64,000 nucleotides of DNA from Streptomyces sp. DG2A-72 (GTDB lineage: Bacteria > Actinomycetota > Actinomycetes > Streptomycetales > Streptomycetaceae). The notes below the pieces were generated by a model. It was given only the letters and a program-made list of their open reading frames with translations. It did not search any database and was not told the origin of the DNA. The stretch spans positions 8,208,001 through 8,272,000 of the forward strand of contig NZ_JASTLC010000001.1 in assembly GCF_030499575.1 (NCBI RefSeq), given 5' to 3'. The translations under genes and the position numbers were made by a program. Of the stretch, positions 40,145-48,767 are shown piece by piece (position 1 is the first letter of the stretch; each line of letters starts with the position of its first letter).

Positions 40145-41482
40145 GTGACAACCGTCCAATCGCCCCCTGCGCCCCCCACGGCGATACGCCCCAGGGTGGC
40201 CGCCCGCACGGGCCTGTACGCCGTGCTGGCCGTGAACGTTGCCGTGGTGGCCTATTTCTTCGTCCAGGCCGGGTTCGCCTCCAACACCCTGATCGTTTTG
40301 GGCCGGCTGTGCGGCCTGCTGGGCGGGCTCCTGATGGCGTTCCAGCTGCTGCTGGTGGCCCGGCTTCCGTGGTTCGACCACCGGATCGGCATGGACCGGA
40401 TGACCCTCTGGCACCGCTGGATCGGCTTCTCACTGCTGTGGACGCTGGTCGGCCACGTGGTCTTCATCACCTTCGGCTACGGCGAGTCCTCCGGCCTGGA
40501 CCCGGTCAACCAGCTGGTGGACCTCGCGGAGACCACCGAGGGCGTGCTGCGCGCACTCGTCGCCTGGGTGCTGATCATCTTCATCGGCGCCCTCTCGGGC
40601 CGCTGGGCCCGGCGCCGGCTGGCCTACGAGACCTGGCACTTCATCCACCTGTACACCTACGCCGCCGTGGTCCTGGCGTTCACGCACGAAGTGGCGGTCG
40701 GTACGACGTTCGTCGCGTCGTCCCTGGCCACCGCCTACTGGTGGACCCTGTGGGGCTTCGCGCTCGGCGCGGTGGTCCTGGGCCGGGCCGTGCTGCCGCT
40801 GTGGCGGAACTGGCGCCACCAACTGCGCGTCTCGGCCGTCGTCCCCGAGTCCCACAACGTCGTCTCCGTCTACATCACCGGCCGCGACCTCGACCGACTG
40901 CCCGCGCGGGCCGGCCAGTTCTTCCTGTGGCGGTTCCTCACCCGGGACCGCTGGTGGCAGGCCAACCCCTTCTCGCTGTCCGCCGCGCCCGACGGCCGCA
41001 GCCTCAGGCTCACCGCCAAGGCGGCCGGTGACGGCAGCGCGGCCCTGCGGCACGTGAAGGTCGGCACGCGCGTCTTCGCCGAGGGCCCCTACGGCGCGTT
41101 CACCGCGATGCACCGCACCCGGCCCGAATCCCTCCTCATCGCGGGCGGCGTCGGCGTCACCCCGATCCGTGCCCTGCTGGAAGAGCTGGAGGGCCACGCC
41201 GTCGTCATCTACCGCGTGAGCAGCGACCGGGACGCCGTCCTCTATGACGAGCTGCGCGACCTCGCCGCCACGAAGGGCGCCGAGCTGCACCTGGTGACCG
41301 GATCGCCCGTCCCGGACCGGCTCGCGGCGCCGGAACTCGGCCGGCTCGTGCCGGACATCGCCGACCGGGACGTCTTCCTGTGCGGGCCGCCGCCCATGAT
41401 GAACGCGGTGCTCGGCACCCTGCGCGAGCTGGGCGTGCCCAAGCCGCAGATCCACTTCGAGCGTTTCAGCCTGGCTGGATGA
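40145..41482 (+). CDS. Ferric-reductase-like transmembrane flavoprotein
   Basis: A 445-residue membrane oxidoreductase that should move electrons from NAD(P)H through FAD and haem across the membrane. Six hydrophobic segments (20-230) carry likely haem His residues (TLWHRWIGFSLLWTLVGHVV, TWHFIHLYTYAAVVLAFTHE). The ferredoxin-reductase half has the FAD motif RAGQFFLWRFL with NPFSLSAAP, the NAD motif LLIAGGVGVTPIRALLEEL and the terminal FLCGPPPMMNAVL. A GTG start follows AAGGAG. The FMN-binding protein and ApbE genes follow 10 bp and 1 bp after their respective upstream stops, so all three form one operon. Confidence 0.92.
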   Translation: MTTVQSPPAPPTAIRPRVAARTGLYAVLAVNVAVVAYFFVQAGFASNTLIVLGRLCGLLGGLLMAFQLLLVARLPWFDHRIGMDRMTLWHRWIGFSLLWTLVGHVVFITFGYGESSGLDPVNQLVDLAETTEGVLRALVAWVLIIFIGALSGRWARRRLAYETWHFIHLYTYAAVVLAFTHEVAVGTTFVASSLATAYWWTLWGFALGAVVLGRAVLPLWRNWRHQLRVSAVVPESHNVVSVYITGRDLDRLPARAGQFFLWRFLTRDRWWQANPFSLSAAPDGRSLRLTAKAAGDGSAALRHVKVGTRVFAEGPYGAFTAMHRTRPESLLIAGGVGVTPIRALLEELEGHAVVIYRVSSDRDAVLYDELRDLAATKGAELHLVTGSPVPDRLAAPELGRLVPDIADRDVFLCGPPPMMNAVLGTLRELGVPKPQIHFERFSLAG

Positions 41483-41492
41483 GAGGGACACC

Positions 41493-42158
41493 GTGAAGCG
41501 AGTCATACCCGCCCTTGTCCTGTCCGCCGCCGGCCTGGTCACCGTCTGGCGCTACGAACCGTCCGTCGGCACCGCCGCGTCCACGGAAGCGGCGGCACCG
41601 GCGTCCACGCCTTCGGCATCCTCCGGCTCCACCGTGGTCACGGGCTCGACCATCCAGACCGAAAAGGGTCCGGTGCAGGTCGAGGTCACCTTCGAGGGTG
41701 ACAAGATCACCGCCGTGCGGATGCTCCAGCAGCCGAACCACCCGCAGACGACGGCCGCGGTGCCGAAGCTGATCGCGGAGACGCTGACGGCCCAGAGCGC
41801 GGACATCGACACCGTGTCCGGGGCCACGATCACCACCGAGGGCTACAAGGAGTCGCTCCAGGCGGCGATCGACAAGAACGCAACCAGTAACGCAACCAGT
41901 GAGGTGGTGGCGGGCTCGACGATCACCACCGAAAAGGGTCCGGTGCAGGTCGAGGTCACCTTCGAGGGCGACGCCATCAAGTCGGTGCGGATGCTCCAGC
42001 AGCCGAACCACCCGCAGACCACGGCCGCGGTGCCGAAGCTGATCGCGGCGACCTTGGAGGCGCAGAGCGCGGACGTCGACACGGTGTCCGGTGCCACGAT
42101 CACCAGCGACGGCTACAAGGAGTCCCTCCAGGCGGCCATCGACGCGAAGGGCGCCTGA
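41493..42158 (+). CDS. Membrane-anchored protein with two tandem FMN-binding domains
   Basis: A 221-residue protein with an N-terminal signal/anchor (MKRVIPALVLSAAGLVTVWR) and an Ala/Ser/Thr-rich spacer. Two FMN_bind domains follow, 90 residues apart and nearly identical. Each contains EKGPVQVEVTFEGD, LQQPNHPQTTAAVPKLIA and DTVSGATIT. Thr112 and Thr202 in the SGAT motifs are the expected sites for covalent FMN attachment by ApbE, which is encoded next. The protein would relay electrons outside the membrane from the flavoprotein encoded upstream. The near identity of the DNA copies shows a recent internal duplication. Confidence 0.92.
   Translation: MKRVIPALVLSAAGLVTVWRYEPSVGTAASTEAAAPASTPSASSGSTVVTGSTIQTEKGPVQVEVTFEGDKITAVRMLQQPNHPQTTAAVPKLIAETLTAQSADIDTVSGATITTEGYKESLQAAIDKNATSNATSEVVAGSTITTEKGPVQVEVTFEGDAIKSVRMLQQPNHPQTTAAVPKLIAATLEAQSADVDTVSGATITSDGYKESLQAAIDAKGA
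41641..42142 (+). repeat. Internal 270-bp tandem duplication
   Basis: The word CGGGCTCGAC begins at 41641 and again at 41911. From there most bases match for about 230 bp, including an exact 40-bp block around ACCGAAAAGGGTCCGGTGCA. The copies are joined by a short spacer encoding KNATSNATSEVV, itself a small repeat (AACGCAACCAGT-type units). Confidence 0.9.
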
Positions 42159-42159
42159 C

Positions 42160-42879
42160 ATGCACCGGGTCGAGCACGTCATGGGCTTCCCCGTCTCCCT
42201 GCGCATCGACGACGAGGACGTTCCCACCGCGCTCGCGGACGAGGTCTTCGCCTGGCTGCGCGAGGTCGACGAACGGTTCAGCCCGTTCAAGCCCGACAGC
42301 GAGGTGTCCCGGCTCGACCGCGGCGACATCGCCCTCGGCGAGGTCAGCGCCGACCTTGCCGAGGTGCTCGACCTGTGCGAGCAGTACCGCCTCGCCACCG
42401 GCGGCGCCTTCGACGCCCGCCGGCCCGGCGAGGGCCTCGACCCGTGCGCGGTCGTCAAGGGCTGGTCGGTGCAGCGGGCGGCGGACCTGCTGACCGCCGC
42501 CGGGGTGCGCAGGTTCTGCCTCAACGCCGGCGGCGATGTCGTCGCGGCGGGCGGTCCCTGGCGCGTGGGCGTACGGCACCCCGAACACGCCGATCAGCTG
42601 TGCACGGTGCTGGAGATCATCGACGGCGCGGTCGCGACGTCGGGGCGCTATGAGCGCGGCGACCACATCGTCGACGGGCGTACCGGGCGTCCGGCGGCCG
42701 GTCTTCTCTCGGTCACCGTCGTGGCGTCCACGCTCACGGAGGCGGACACCGCGGCGACGGCGGCGTTCGCGATGGGCGCGGAGGGTGTTGCGTGGGCGGC
42801 TGGGCGGGAGGGGTGCGAGGTGTTCGCCGTTGACGCCGAGCGGCGGGTGTTGCGCACGGAAAAGGTGCCGGTCGCCTGA
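42160..42879 (+). CDS. apbE: FAD:protein FMN transferase
   Basis: A 239-residue flavin transferase that attaches FMN to Thr in SGAT-type motifs, as found in the neighbour. Family features are HVMGFPVSLRI at the start, ERFSPFKPDSEVSRLDRGD, the TGGAFDARR segment, ALVKGW-like AVVKGWSVQRAAD, LNAGGDVVAAG and the metal/FAD site HIVDGRTGRPAAGLLSVTVV with ADTAATAAFAMG. It is shorter than typical ApbE and has no visible signal peptide or lipobox, so it is apparently cytoplasmic. It starts 1 bp after the FMN-binding protein gene. The pairing with two SGAT motifs upstream makes the assignment firm. Confidence 0.93.
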   Translation: MHRVEHVMGFPVSLRIDDEDVPTALADEVFAWLREVDERFSPFKPDSEVSRLDRGDIALGEVSADLAEVLDLCEQYRLATGGAFDARRPGEGLDPCAVVKGWSVQRAADLLTAAGVRRFCLNAGGDVVAAGGPWRVGVRHPEHADQLCTVLEIIDGAVATSGRYERGDHIVDGRTGRPAAGLLSVTVVASTLTEADTAATAAFAMGAEGVAWAAGREGCEVFAVDAERRVLRTEKVPVA

Positions 42880-42907
42880 GAGTTCGGCTGTGACACAGGC
42901 CGTCTAG

Positions 42908-44099
42908 TGGCTCGTCACGCAGCCTTGGCCGGGTAATCGACGTGCTGCTCGTGGGTCAGCAGACTGTCTCCAGGATCTGATCCCGGAGGTGGGCGTGGGG
43001 CGTCGACCGAGTGTGTTCGTCCATCCGGCCAGCGCGGAAGAAGACCGCAGACTGCAGCGCATCAGTCGGACCGCGAAGGACCCGGTGCGGCTGCGGCGGG
43101 CGATCGTGGTGCTGATGTCCGCCCAAGGCCAGACCGTCAAGCACATCACCTCCCTGATGCAGGTCAGCGCGGATTACGTCCGCGGTGTCATCCACGCTTA
43201 CAACGAGCGAGGGTTCGACGCGCTGGACCCAAAATGGAGCGGAGGACGCCGACCGTCGATAGGTGAACGGGTGCGAGAGCACATCCGTCTGATCGCCCGG
43301 ACGTCCCCCGTCGACTGGGGCGTGACCGGCTTCTCCACGTGGAGCCTGAGCAAACTCGCCGACCACCTGGTCGAGCGGCGCGTGGTCCCTCGTATCAGCC
43401 GGGAGACGCTGCGCCGCATCCTGCGTGAAGGCAAGGTCTCCTGGTAGACCACGACCACCTGGAAGGCATCCACCGACCCAAACTTCATCAGCAAAATGCA
43501 CCAAGTCCTGGCCCTGTACGACACCCTGCCAACCGACGGACGGGTGATATGCGTCGATGAGTTCGGCCCACTCAACCTTCAGCCGCGCAAAGGCAAGACG
43601 TGGCGTCCGGCCGGCAGGCCCCGCAGGCTGCGGGCGACCTACAACCGCTACGGCGGGGTGATGCACATGCTCGCCGCCCTCGACCTGGCCACCGGCAAGA
43701 TCTACTACCGCATCCGCACGCGCAAGCGGTGGCGCGAGTTCCTCGGCCTGCTCAAGACCCTGCGAGCCCGCTGGCCCGGGGAGAAGCTGTACGTGGTGCT
43801 GGACAACTTCTCCCCGCACCGGCACGGCGAAGTCCGCATCTGGGCCGCTGACAACGACGTCCAGCTGGTCTTCTTACCGACCTACGGCTCGTGGCTGAAC
43901 TGGATCGAGTCCGAGTTCGCAGCCCTGCGCTACTTCGCACTGAACGGCACCGACCATCACACCCACAACGAACAGAACGCCGCCATCGCCGACTACATCC
44001 GCTGGCGCAACGCACGCGCCGAGCCCAAGACCAACTTCGCCTCCGACTCACCCATCCGTCAGTGGACCGCATACCCGACCAAAGCTGCGTGACGAGCCA
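42908..44099 (+). mobile_element. IS630-family insertion sequence
   Basis: A 1.19-kb element bounded by inverted repeats: left TGGCTCGTCACGCAGC at 42908-42923, right its exact complement at 44084-44099. The match extends with two mismatches to 28 bp (CTTGGCCGGGTA versus TTTGGTCGGGTA). The single transposase gene runs rightward and its stop lies inside the right repeat. A TA dinucleotide is present 2 bp outside the left end but not at the right end, so no clear TA target duplication is visible. The element sits between apbE and the VOC gene. Confidence 0.88.
42989..44092 (+). pseudogene. IS630-type transposase with an in-frame amber stop
   Basis: The N-terminal part (helix-turn-helix, RRAIVVLMSAQGQTVKHITS) and the C-terminal DDE nuclease lie in one frame. 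The catalytic Asp is in VICVDEFGPLNLQ, the second Asp in YVVLDNFSPHRH and the Glu in SWLNWIESEFAALRYF. A TAG at 43445-43447 interrupts the frame after KVSW. Relatives have Gln (CAG) here, so one C-to-T change suffices to explain it. No other defect is visible. The element is probably immobile unless readthrough occurs or an intact copy supplies transposase in trans. Confidence 0.85.
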
Positions 44100-44323
44100 A
44101 CAAGCAGCCGATCGCTAACCTGTTGTCGCAGCCAGCAAGATCAAGTAAAGTCCCCGACGTGAACACCGGACCGGCGCTACGCCACACACGGATTGGCCAC
44201 CCGGTGGAGGGCTGATCGCACAGCGGGTGCGCAGATGGCACCCCATCAGTTCGGCACGCGGACCTCCCAATGCTCGTGCACTACGAGTCCGTTTTCGTGT
44301 CGAACAACAGCGAGGTCAACCGC

Positions 44324-44698
44324 ATGCCAGCCACCTTCAACCACACCATTATCGCCGCCAAAGACCGCAACGAGTCGGCTCAATTCTTCCGTGAGCTTTT
44401 GGAACTTTCGGAAGCGCCGTCCTGGGGCCCGTTCACCAACATCCAGCTCACCGACGGCGTGCTTCTTCAGTTCGCCGAGCCGCCGGTGGAGATCCAGATG
44501 CAGCACTACGCGTTCCTGCTCGACGACGAGCTGTTCGATCGGGCATACCAGCGACTGTGCGATCGCGGCGTCGAGCACTGGGCCGATCCGCAGATGCAGC
44601 GCTCGGGCGAGATCAACAACGGACACGGCGGTCGAGGGGTGTACTTCAAGGACCCCGCCGGTCACGCGATTGAGCTGATCACCCGCCCGTACCTGTAA
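44324..44698 (+). CDS. VOC-superfamily (glyoxalase-like) protein
   Basis: A 124-residue single-domain vicinal-oxygen-chelate protein. A metal-type His lies near the start (TFNHTIIAAKD), ESAQFFRELLELSEAPSWGP follows, MQHYAFLLDD holds the middle metal-type residue, and RGVYFKDPAGHAIELITRPY ends with the typical Glu. Start is the ATG at 44324 with GAGG upstream. It lies alone between the insertion sequence and the ABC importer operon. The substrate is unknown; members include dioxygenases, lyases and drug-binding proteins. Confidence 0.88.
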   Translation: MPATFNHTIIAAKDRNESAQFFRELLELSEAPSWGPFTNIQLTDGVLLQFAEPPVEIQMQHYAFLLDDELFDRAYQRLCDRGVEHWADPQMQRSGEINNGHGGRGVYFKDPAGHAIELITRPYL

Positions 44699-44848
44699 CC
44701 GAGGCGGTGCCTGGTCGGGCACCCAAAACGTGGCGCCCGACCAGGCAACCAATCGGCGAAACCCCCTGCTGCCCCGGGGCACTACGGCGGTCGTGCAAGC
44801 CGTCCTCGCCATCCACGCCGCCGACGCGAGACAGCACTCCGTTTACCC

Positions 44849-44878
44849 GGTCAACGATGCGAGCCGGACCACTAGACT
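44849..44878 (+). promoter_or_regulatory. Possible promoter of the ABC importer operon
   Basis: A good -10 hexamer TAGACT occurs at 44873-44878. GGTCAA about 18 bp upstream is a poor -35. The leader to the TTG start would be about 65 nt. Low-confidence prediction. Confidence 0.3.
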
Positions 44879-44948
44879 CTCCCCGGAACGGCCCGCGCCA
44901 TGGCCGAAAGCGGGCGACTTCTGCCAGACCCGAAGGGTATTCGGCGTT

Positions 44949-46100
44949 TTGATACGGATAGATTCAGTCACGAAGCGGTACCCGGACGGCACGGTGGCGG
45001 TCGACCGGCTCTCCTTGGAGATACCCGACCGCTCGATCACCGTCCTCGTCGGCCCCTCGGGCTGCGGGAAGACGACGACCCTGCGCATGATCAACCGGAT
45101 GGTGGAGCCGAGCGAGGGGACCATCACCCTCGACGGCGTCGACATCATGAAGCAGCCGGTCAACACGCTGCGCCGGTCCATGGGTTACGTCATCCAGAAC
45201 GCCGGACTCTTCCAGCACCGCACGATCGTCGACAACATCGCCACCGTGCCCCGCATGCTCGGCTGGGGGAAGGGCAAGGCACGGGCGCGGGCCAGGGAGC
45301 TGATGGAGCGGGTCGGACTCGACGCCGCCCTCGCCAAGCGGTACCCCTACCAGCTGTCCGGCGGTCAGCAGCAGCGCGTCGGCGTGGCACGGGCGCTAGC
45401 CGCGGACCCGCCGGTGCTGCTGATGGACGAGCCGTTCTCGGCCGTCGACCCGATCGTCCGCAAGGGCCTGCAGGACGAACTCCTGCGGATCCAGGCGGAG
45501 TTGGGCAAGACGATCGTCTTCGTCACCCACGACATCGACGAGGCCGTCAAGCTCGGCACCATGGTCGCCGTGATGCGCACCGGCGGCCATCTCGCCCAGT
45601 TCGCGCCGCCCGCCGAACTGCTCACCGACCCCGTGGACGCCTTCGTGGAGGACTTCCTCGGCGCCGACCGCGGCATCCGGCGGCTGTCGTTCTTCCCGTC
45701 CGCGGGCCTCGAACTGCTGACCGCGCCGATCATCGCCGTCGACGCGACCGCCGAACAGATCGCCGCCCGCAACACCACGGACGCGCCCTACCTCCTCGTA
45801 ACGGATCTGGACGGCAAGCCGCTCGGCTGGGCCGAACCGGGGGAGCTGACCGCGGGGGAGATCCGGCAGGACCAACTCCTCTCCTACGGACGGCCGTTCA
45901 CCGCCGGTACGGACTCGCTGCGGGCCGCGCTGGACTGTGCCGTGCTCTCACCCACCGGGTGGGCCGTCGCCGTGGACGGCGAGGGCCGGGCCGCCGGAGT
46001 CGTCTCCCAGCAGACCATCGGCGAGGCGATCCGCGGTGCGCACGCGGAGCGGCGCGCGGACGGCAAGGCTGACGGCAAGACCGAGAAGACCGCGCGATGA
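44949..46100 (+). CDS. Glycine betaine/choline-type ABC transporter ATPase
   Basis: A 383-residue ATPase of the OpuCA/ProV type that powers compatible-solute uptake. Walker A is VGPSGCGKTTTLRMINRM, the Q-loop lies in GYVIQNAGLF, the signature is LSGGQQQRVGVARAL, Walker B is PPVLLMDEPFSAVDP and the switch His is in VFVTHDIDEAVKLG. After residue 260 come two degenerate CBS-like segments (YLLVTDLDGKPLGWAEPGEL and WAVAVDGEGRAAGVVSQQ), which in relatives sense ionic strength. The start is a TTG (reading MIRIDSVTKRYPDG). The stop overlaps the permease ATG. Confidence 0.93.
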   Translation: MIRIDSVTKRYPDGTVAVDRLSLEIPDRSITVLVGPSGCGKTTTLRMINRMVEPSEGTITLDGVDIMKQPVNTLRRSMGYVIQNAGLFQHRTIVDNIATVPRMLGWGKGKARARARELMERVGLDAALAKRYPYQLSGGQQQRVGVARALAADPPVLLMDEPFSAVDPIVRKGLQDELLRIQAELGKTIVFVTHDIDEAVKLGTMVAVMRTGGHLAQFAPPAELLTDPVDAFVEDFLGADRGIRRLSFFPSAGLELLTAPIIAVDATAEQIAARNTTDAPYLLVTDLDGKPLGWAEPGELTAGEIRQDQLLSYGRPFTAGTDSLRAALDCAVLSPTGWAVAVDGEGRAAGVVSQQTIGEAIRGAHAERRADGKADGKTEKTAR

Positions 46101-46780
46101 GCGAACTCTTCGACCTGCCCAGCGACCTCCAGCACAGCTACTTCGGCCTGGTCATGCTGCATCTGCGCGAGGCGCTGTTGCCGGTGCTGTTCGGGCTGCT
46201 GGTGGCGCTGCCCCTGGCCCAGTTGTGCGTGCGGGTGCGCTGGCTGTATCCGCCGGTGCTGTGGGTGACGACCGTGCTCTACGCGATCCCGTCGCTCGCG
46301 TTCTTCGTCATCCTCATCGACTACACCGGGCTGAGCGAGCTCACGGTGATGATCCCGCTGGCCGTCTACAGCCTGGTCGTGCTGGTCCCGGCGATCGTCG
46401 ACGGGGTGCGGTCGGTGCCGCAGGAGACCCTCGCCGCGGCCACCGCGATGGGCTTCGGGCCCGTACGACGCTATGTCCACGTGCAGTTGCCGATCGCCGC
46501 GCCCGCGATCATCGCCGGGCTGCGGGTGGCGTCCGTGTCCAGCGTCTCCCTCGTCAGCGTCGGCATGCTGATCGGCAACCAGGGAGCCCTCGGCAACCTG
46601 CTCAACAGCGGCATGATCTACAACCAGCCGCGGCTGATCTGGCTCTCCGTGCTGGGCACGGCCGTCCTCGCCATCCTCGTGGACGCCGCGCTGATCGGGG
46701 TCCGGATCCTCCTCACGCCCTGGATGCCGCGCGGCACCCGCAAGAACACCCGTACGCTCGCGAAGGCGGCCGCCCGGTGA
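46097..46780 (+). CDS. ABC permease, first (OpuCB-like)
   Basis: A 227-residue membrane permease of the BPD-transport type. It has five to six helices and the ATPase-contact loop around ETLAAATAMGFGPVRRYVHV followed by QLPIAAPAIIAGLRVA. The start overlaps the ATPase stop (ATGA) and the stop overlaps the GTG of the second permease. In this family two different permeases and a lipoprotein complete the importer. Confidence 0.92.
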   Translation: MSELFDLPSDLQHSYFGLVMLHLREALLPVLFGLLVALPLAQLCVRVRWLYPPVLWVTTVLYAIPSLAFFVILIDYTGLSELTVMIPLAVYSLVVLVPAIVDGVRSVPQETLAAATAMGFGPVRRYVHVQLPIAAPAIIAGLRVASVSSVSLVSVGMLIGNQGALGNLLNSGMIYNQPRLIWLSVLGTAVLAILVDAALIGVRILLTPWMPRGTRKNTRTLAKAAAR

Positions 46781-47442
46781 ACGTCCTGAACTACATCGAC
46801 GCCTTCTTCAGCGACAGCGCCCACTGGCAGGGCTACGACGGCATCCCGACCCGTGTCGCCGAGCACATCCAGTACACGCTGGAGGCGCTCGCCATCGCCG
46901 CCGCCGTAGGGCTGCCGGTCGGCCTGCTCACCGGCCACACCGGACGCGGCGGCAACACCCTCGCCCTCATCGCCACCGCGGGGCGCGCGCTGCCCAGCTT
47001 CGGCCTGATGGTGCTGATGTTCGTGCTGCTGGGCCTGGGCCTCGCCCCCGTCATGATCCCGCTGGTCGTGCTCGCGATCCCGCCCATCCTCGTCACCACG
47101 TACGAGGCGATGCGCTCCGTCGACCCCGCGCCGGTGGACGCCGCCCGCGGCATGGGCATGGCCGAGACCAAGATCCTCTTCCGGGTCGAACTGCCCGTCG
47201 CGCTCCCGCTGATCCTCAGCGGACTGCGCTCCGCGGCCATCCAGATCGTCTCCACGGCCACCATCGCCGCGTACGTCAGCTTCGGCGGCCTCGGGCGCTA
47301 CATCGTCGACGGCCTCTACCAGCGCGACTACGAGAAGGTCGTCGGCGGCGCCACGCTGGTCGCAGCCCTCGCCCTGGTCACCCTCGGGGTGTTCTGGGCG
47401 GCGGGCCGCCTCTCGGTGTCACGCGGAGTGCGCCGCGCGTAG
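46777..47442 (+). CDS. ABC permease, second (OpuCD-like)
   Basis: A 221-residue permease paralogous to the preceding one. The contact loop is VDAARGMGMAETKILFRVEL followed by PVALPLILSGLRSAAIQIV, and VSFGGLGRYIVDGLYQRDY is typical of osmoprotectant permeases. It starts at a GTG within the stop of the first permease. A pair of inverted repeats and a promoter-like region separate it from the binding-protein gene. Confidence 0.92.
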   Translation: MNVLNYIDAFFSDSAHWQGYDGIPTRVAEHIQYTLEALAIAAAVGLPVGLLTGHTGRGGNTLALIATAGRALPSFGLMVLMFVLLGLGLAPVMIPLVVLAIPPILVTTYEAMRSVDPAPVDAARGMGMAETKILFRVELPVALPLILSGLRSAAIQIVSTATIAAYVSFGGLGRYIVDGLYQRDYEKVVGGATLVAALALVTLGVFWAAGRLSVSRGVRRA

Positions 47443-47490
47443 CTCCGCTGGAGGTGCCGCGCGGTTGTCGGTCCGCTGCGGCGCCGTCGT

Positions 47491-47575
47491 GGCTGGTCGC
47501 GCAGTTCCCCGCGCCCCTCCGGGGCGCTGTCGAACCGCGTGCCCATAAGGGGCGCGGGGAACTGCGCGACCAGCC
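47491..47575. repeat. Head-to-head pair of interspersed repeats: 28-bp perfect inverted repeat
   Basis: Two copies of the short repeat face each other. The arm 47491-47518 (GGCTGGTCGCGCAGTTCCCC plus GCGCCCCT) is exactly complementary to 47548-47575, with 29 nt between. The transcript would form a very stable 28-bp hairpin. It lies between the second permease and the binding-protein gene and could limit readthrough into the latter. Confidence 0.88.
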
Positions 47576-47719
47576 CCAGACGGCCCGCAGTGAACCACGA
47601 ACCTTCGACGCCCCTCGCTACGGGCCAGGGCCAGTTCGCCACCCGGGCGAGTTCGCGCCCGGCGACCTCGGCGGCCTCCTGCGGGTACGCATCGAAGCCA
47701 ATTGGTGACCCGGCTGCCC

Positions 47720-47766
47720 TTGACTGACCAAGAAGTGGCTGGATTGGATCAGATGAAGTCATCCAA
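47720..47766 (+). promoter_or_regulatory. Possible promoter and operator of the binding-protein gene
   Basis: TTGACT (47720-47725) and TTGGAT (47744-47749) are spaced 18 bp apart. TTGGAT also forms a 6-bp inverted repeat with ATCCAA (47761-47766) around an AT-rich centre containing GATGAAGTCATC-like half sites. A repressor bound there would cover the promoter. Prediction only. Confidence 0.35.
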
Positions 47767-47789
47767 CTTCTGAGCCCGGAACGGGAATC

Positions 47790-48746
47790 GTGACTTCTAC
47801 CGTGAAGAGCAGCTGGTCCAGCATGCGACACCCCCGCGCGGCCGCGGTCGCCCTCGCAGCAGTGGCGGCGCTCGTTGCCGGATGCGGCTCCGCCGACGAT
47901 TCGTCCAACCCGCTGACGGAAGACAAGGCGGACGGCAACACGGTCGTCGTCGGCTCGAACAACTTCGCCGAGAGCATCCTGCTCGCCGACATCTACGGCG
48001 AGGCCCTGAAGGCCAAGGGCATCAAGGTCGAGTACAAGCCGAACATCGGCAGCCGTGAGACGACCTACGGCCTGCTCAAGAACGGTTCCATCACCGTCCT
48101 GCCCGAGTACAACGGCTCCCTGCTGGCGTACCTGGACCCGAAGGCGGAGCAGAAGTCCATCGAGGCCGTCGGCTCCGCGGTGAAGGCCAAGCTCGACTCC
48201 AAGCTGACGCTCCTCGACCCCTCGCCCGCCGAGGACAAGGACTCCGTGTCGGTGAACGCGGAGACCGCCAAGAAGTACAACCTCACCACGTCGTCCACCC
48301 TCGAGGACATCAAGGACGTCGCGCCCGAGATGGTCATCGGCGGCTCGCCCGAGTTCCAGACCCGCCAGCAGGGCCTGCTCGGCCTGAAGGACGTATACGG
48401 CCTGGAGTTCAAGTCCTTCAAGGCGCTCGACGCGGGCGGCCCGCTGACCACGGCGGCGCTGAAGAAGAACACCGTGCAGGCCGCGGACATCTTCACCACC
48501 GACCCGAACATCACCAAGGAGAAGTTCGTCGTCCTCCAGGACCCGAAGAACCTCTTCGGCTTCGCCAACGTGACGCCGCTCGTATACAAGTCCGGCCTCT
48601 CCCAGGAGGGCGTCGCCGCCCTCAACGCGGTCTCCGCCAAGCTGGACACCAAGACCCTGCTGGAGCTGGACTCCCAGGTCCAGCTCGAGAACAAGGACCC
48701 GCTGGACGTCGCCAAGACCTGGCTGAAGACGGCCGGCCTGAGCTGA
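47790..48746 (+). CDS. Glycine betaine/choline-type ABC substrate-binding lipoprotein
   Basis: A 318-residue exported lipoprotein: N-terminal hydrophobic segment and lipobox ALVAGCGS, then the OpuAC domain (NTVVVGSNNFAESILLADIY, NIGSRETTYGLLKNGSITVL, LPEYNGSLLAYLD, VQAADIFTTDPNI). It delivers the solute to the permeases encoded just upstream. A GTG at 47790 starts it. It has its own likely promoter and ends at a strong terminator, so it can be made in excess over the membrane components. Confidence 0.93.
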   Translation: MTSTVKSSWSSMRHPRAAAVALAAVAALVAGCGSADDSSNPLTEDKADGNTVVVGSNNFAESILLADIYGEALKAKGIKVEYKPNIGSRETTYGLLKNGSITVLPEYNGSLLAYLDPKAEQKSIEAVGSAVKAKLDSKLTLLDPSPAEDKDSVSVNAETAKKYNLTTSSTLEDIKDVAPEMVIGGSPEFQTRQQGLLGLKDVYGLEFKSFKALDAGGPLTTAALKKNTVQAADIFTTDPNITKEKFVVLQDPKNLFGFANVTPLVYKSGLSQEGVAALNAVSAKLDTKTLLELDSQVQLENKDPLDVAKTWLKTAGLS

Positions 48747-48767
48747 CCCCCGGTTCGGTCATGACGG

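Noticed and set aside
44100..44323. A small gene between the insertion sequence and the VOC gene
   Set aside because: Only short frames without ribosome sites or recognisable sequence; treated as intergenic.
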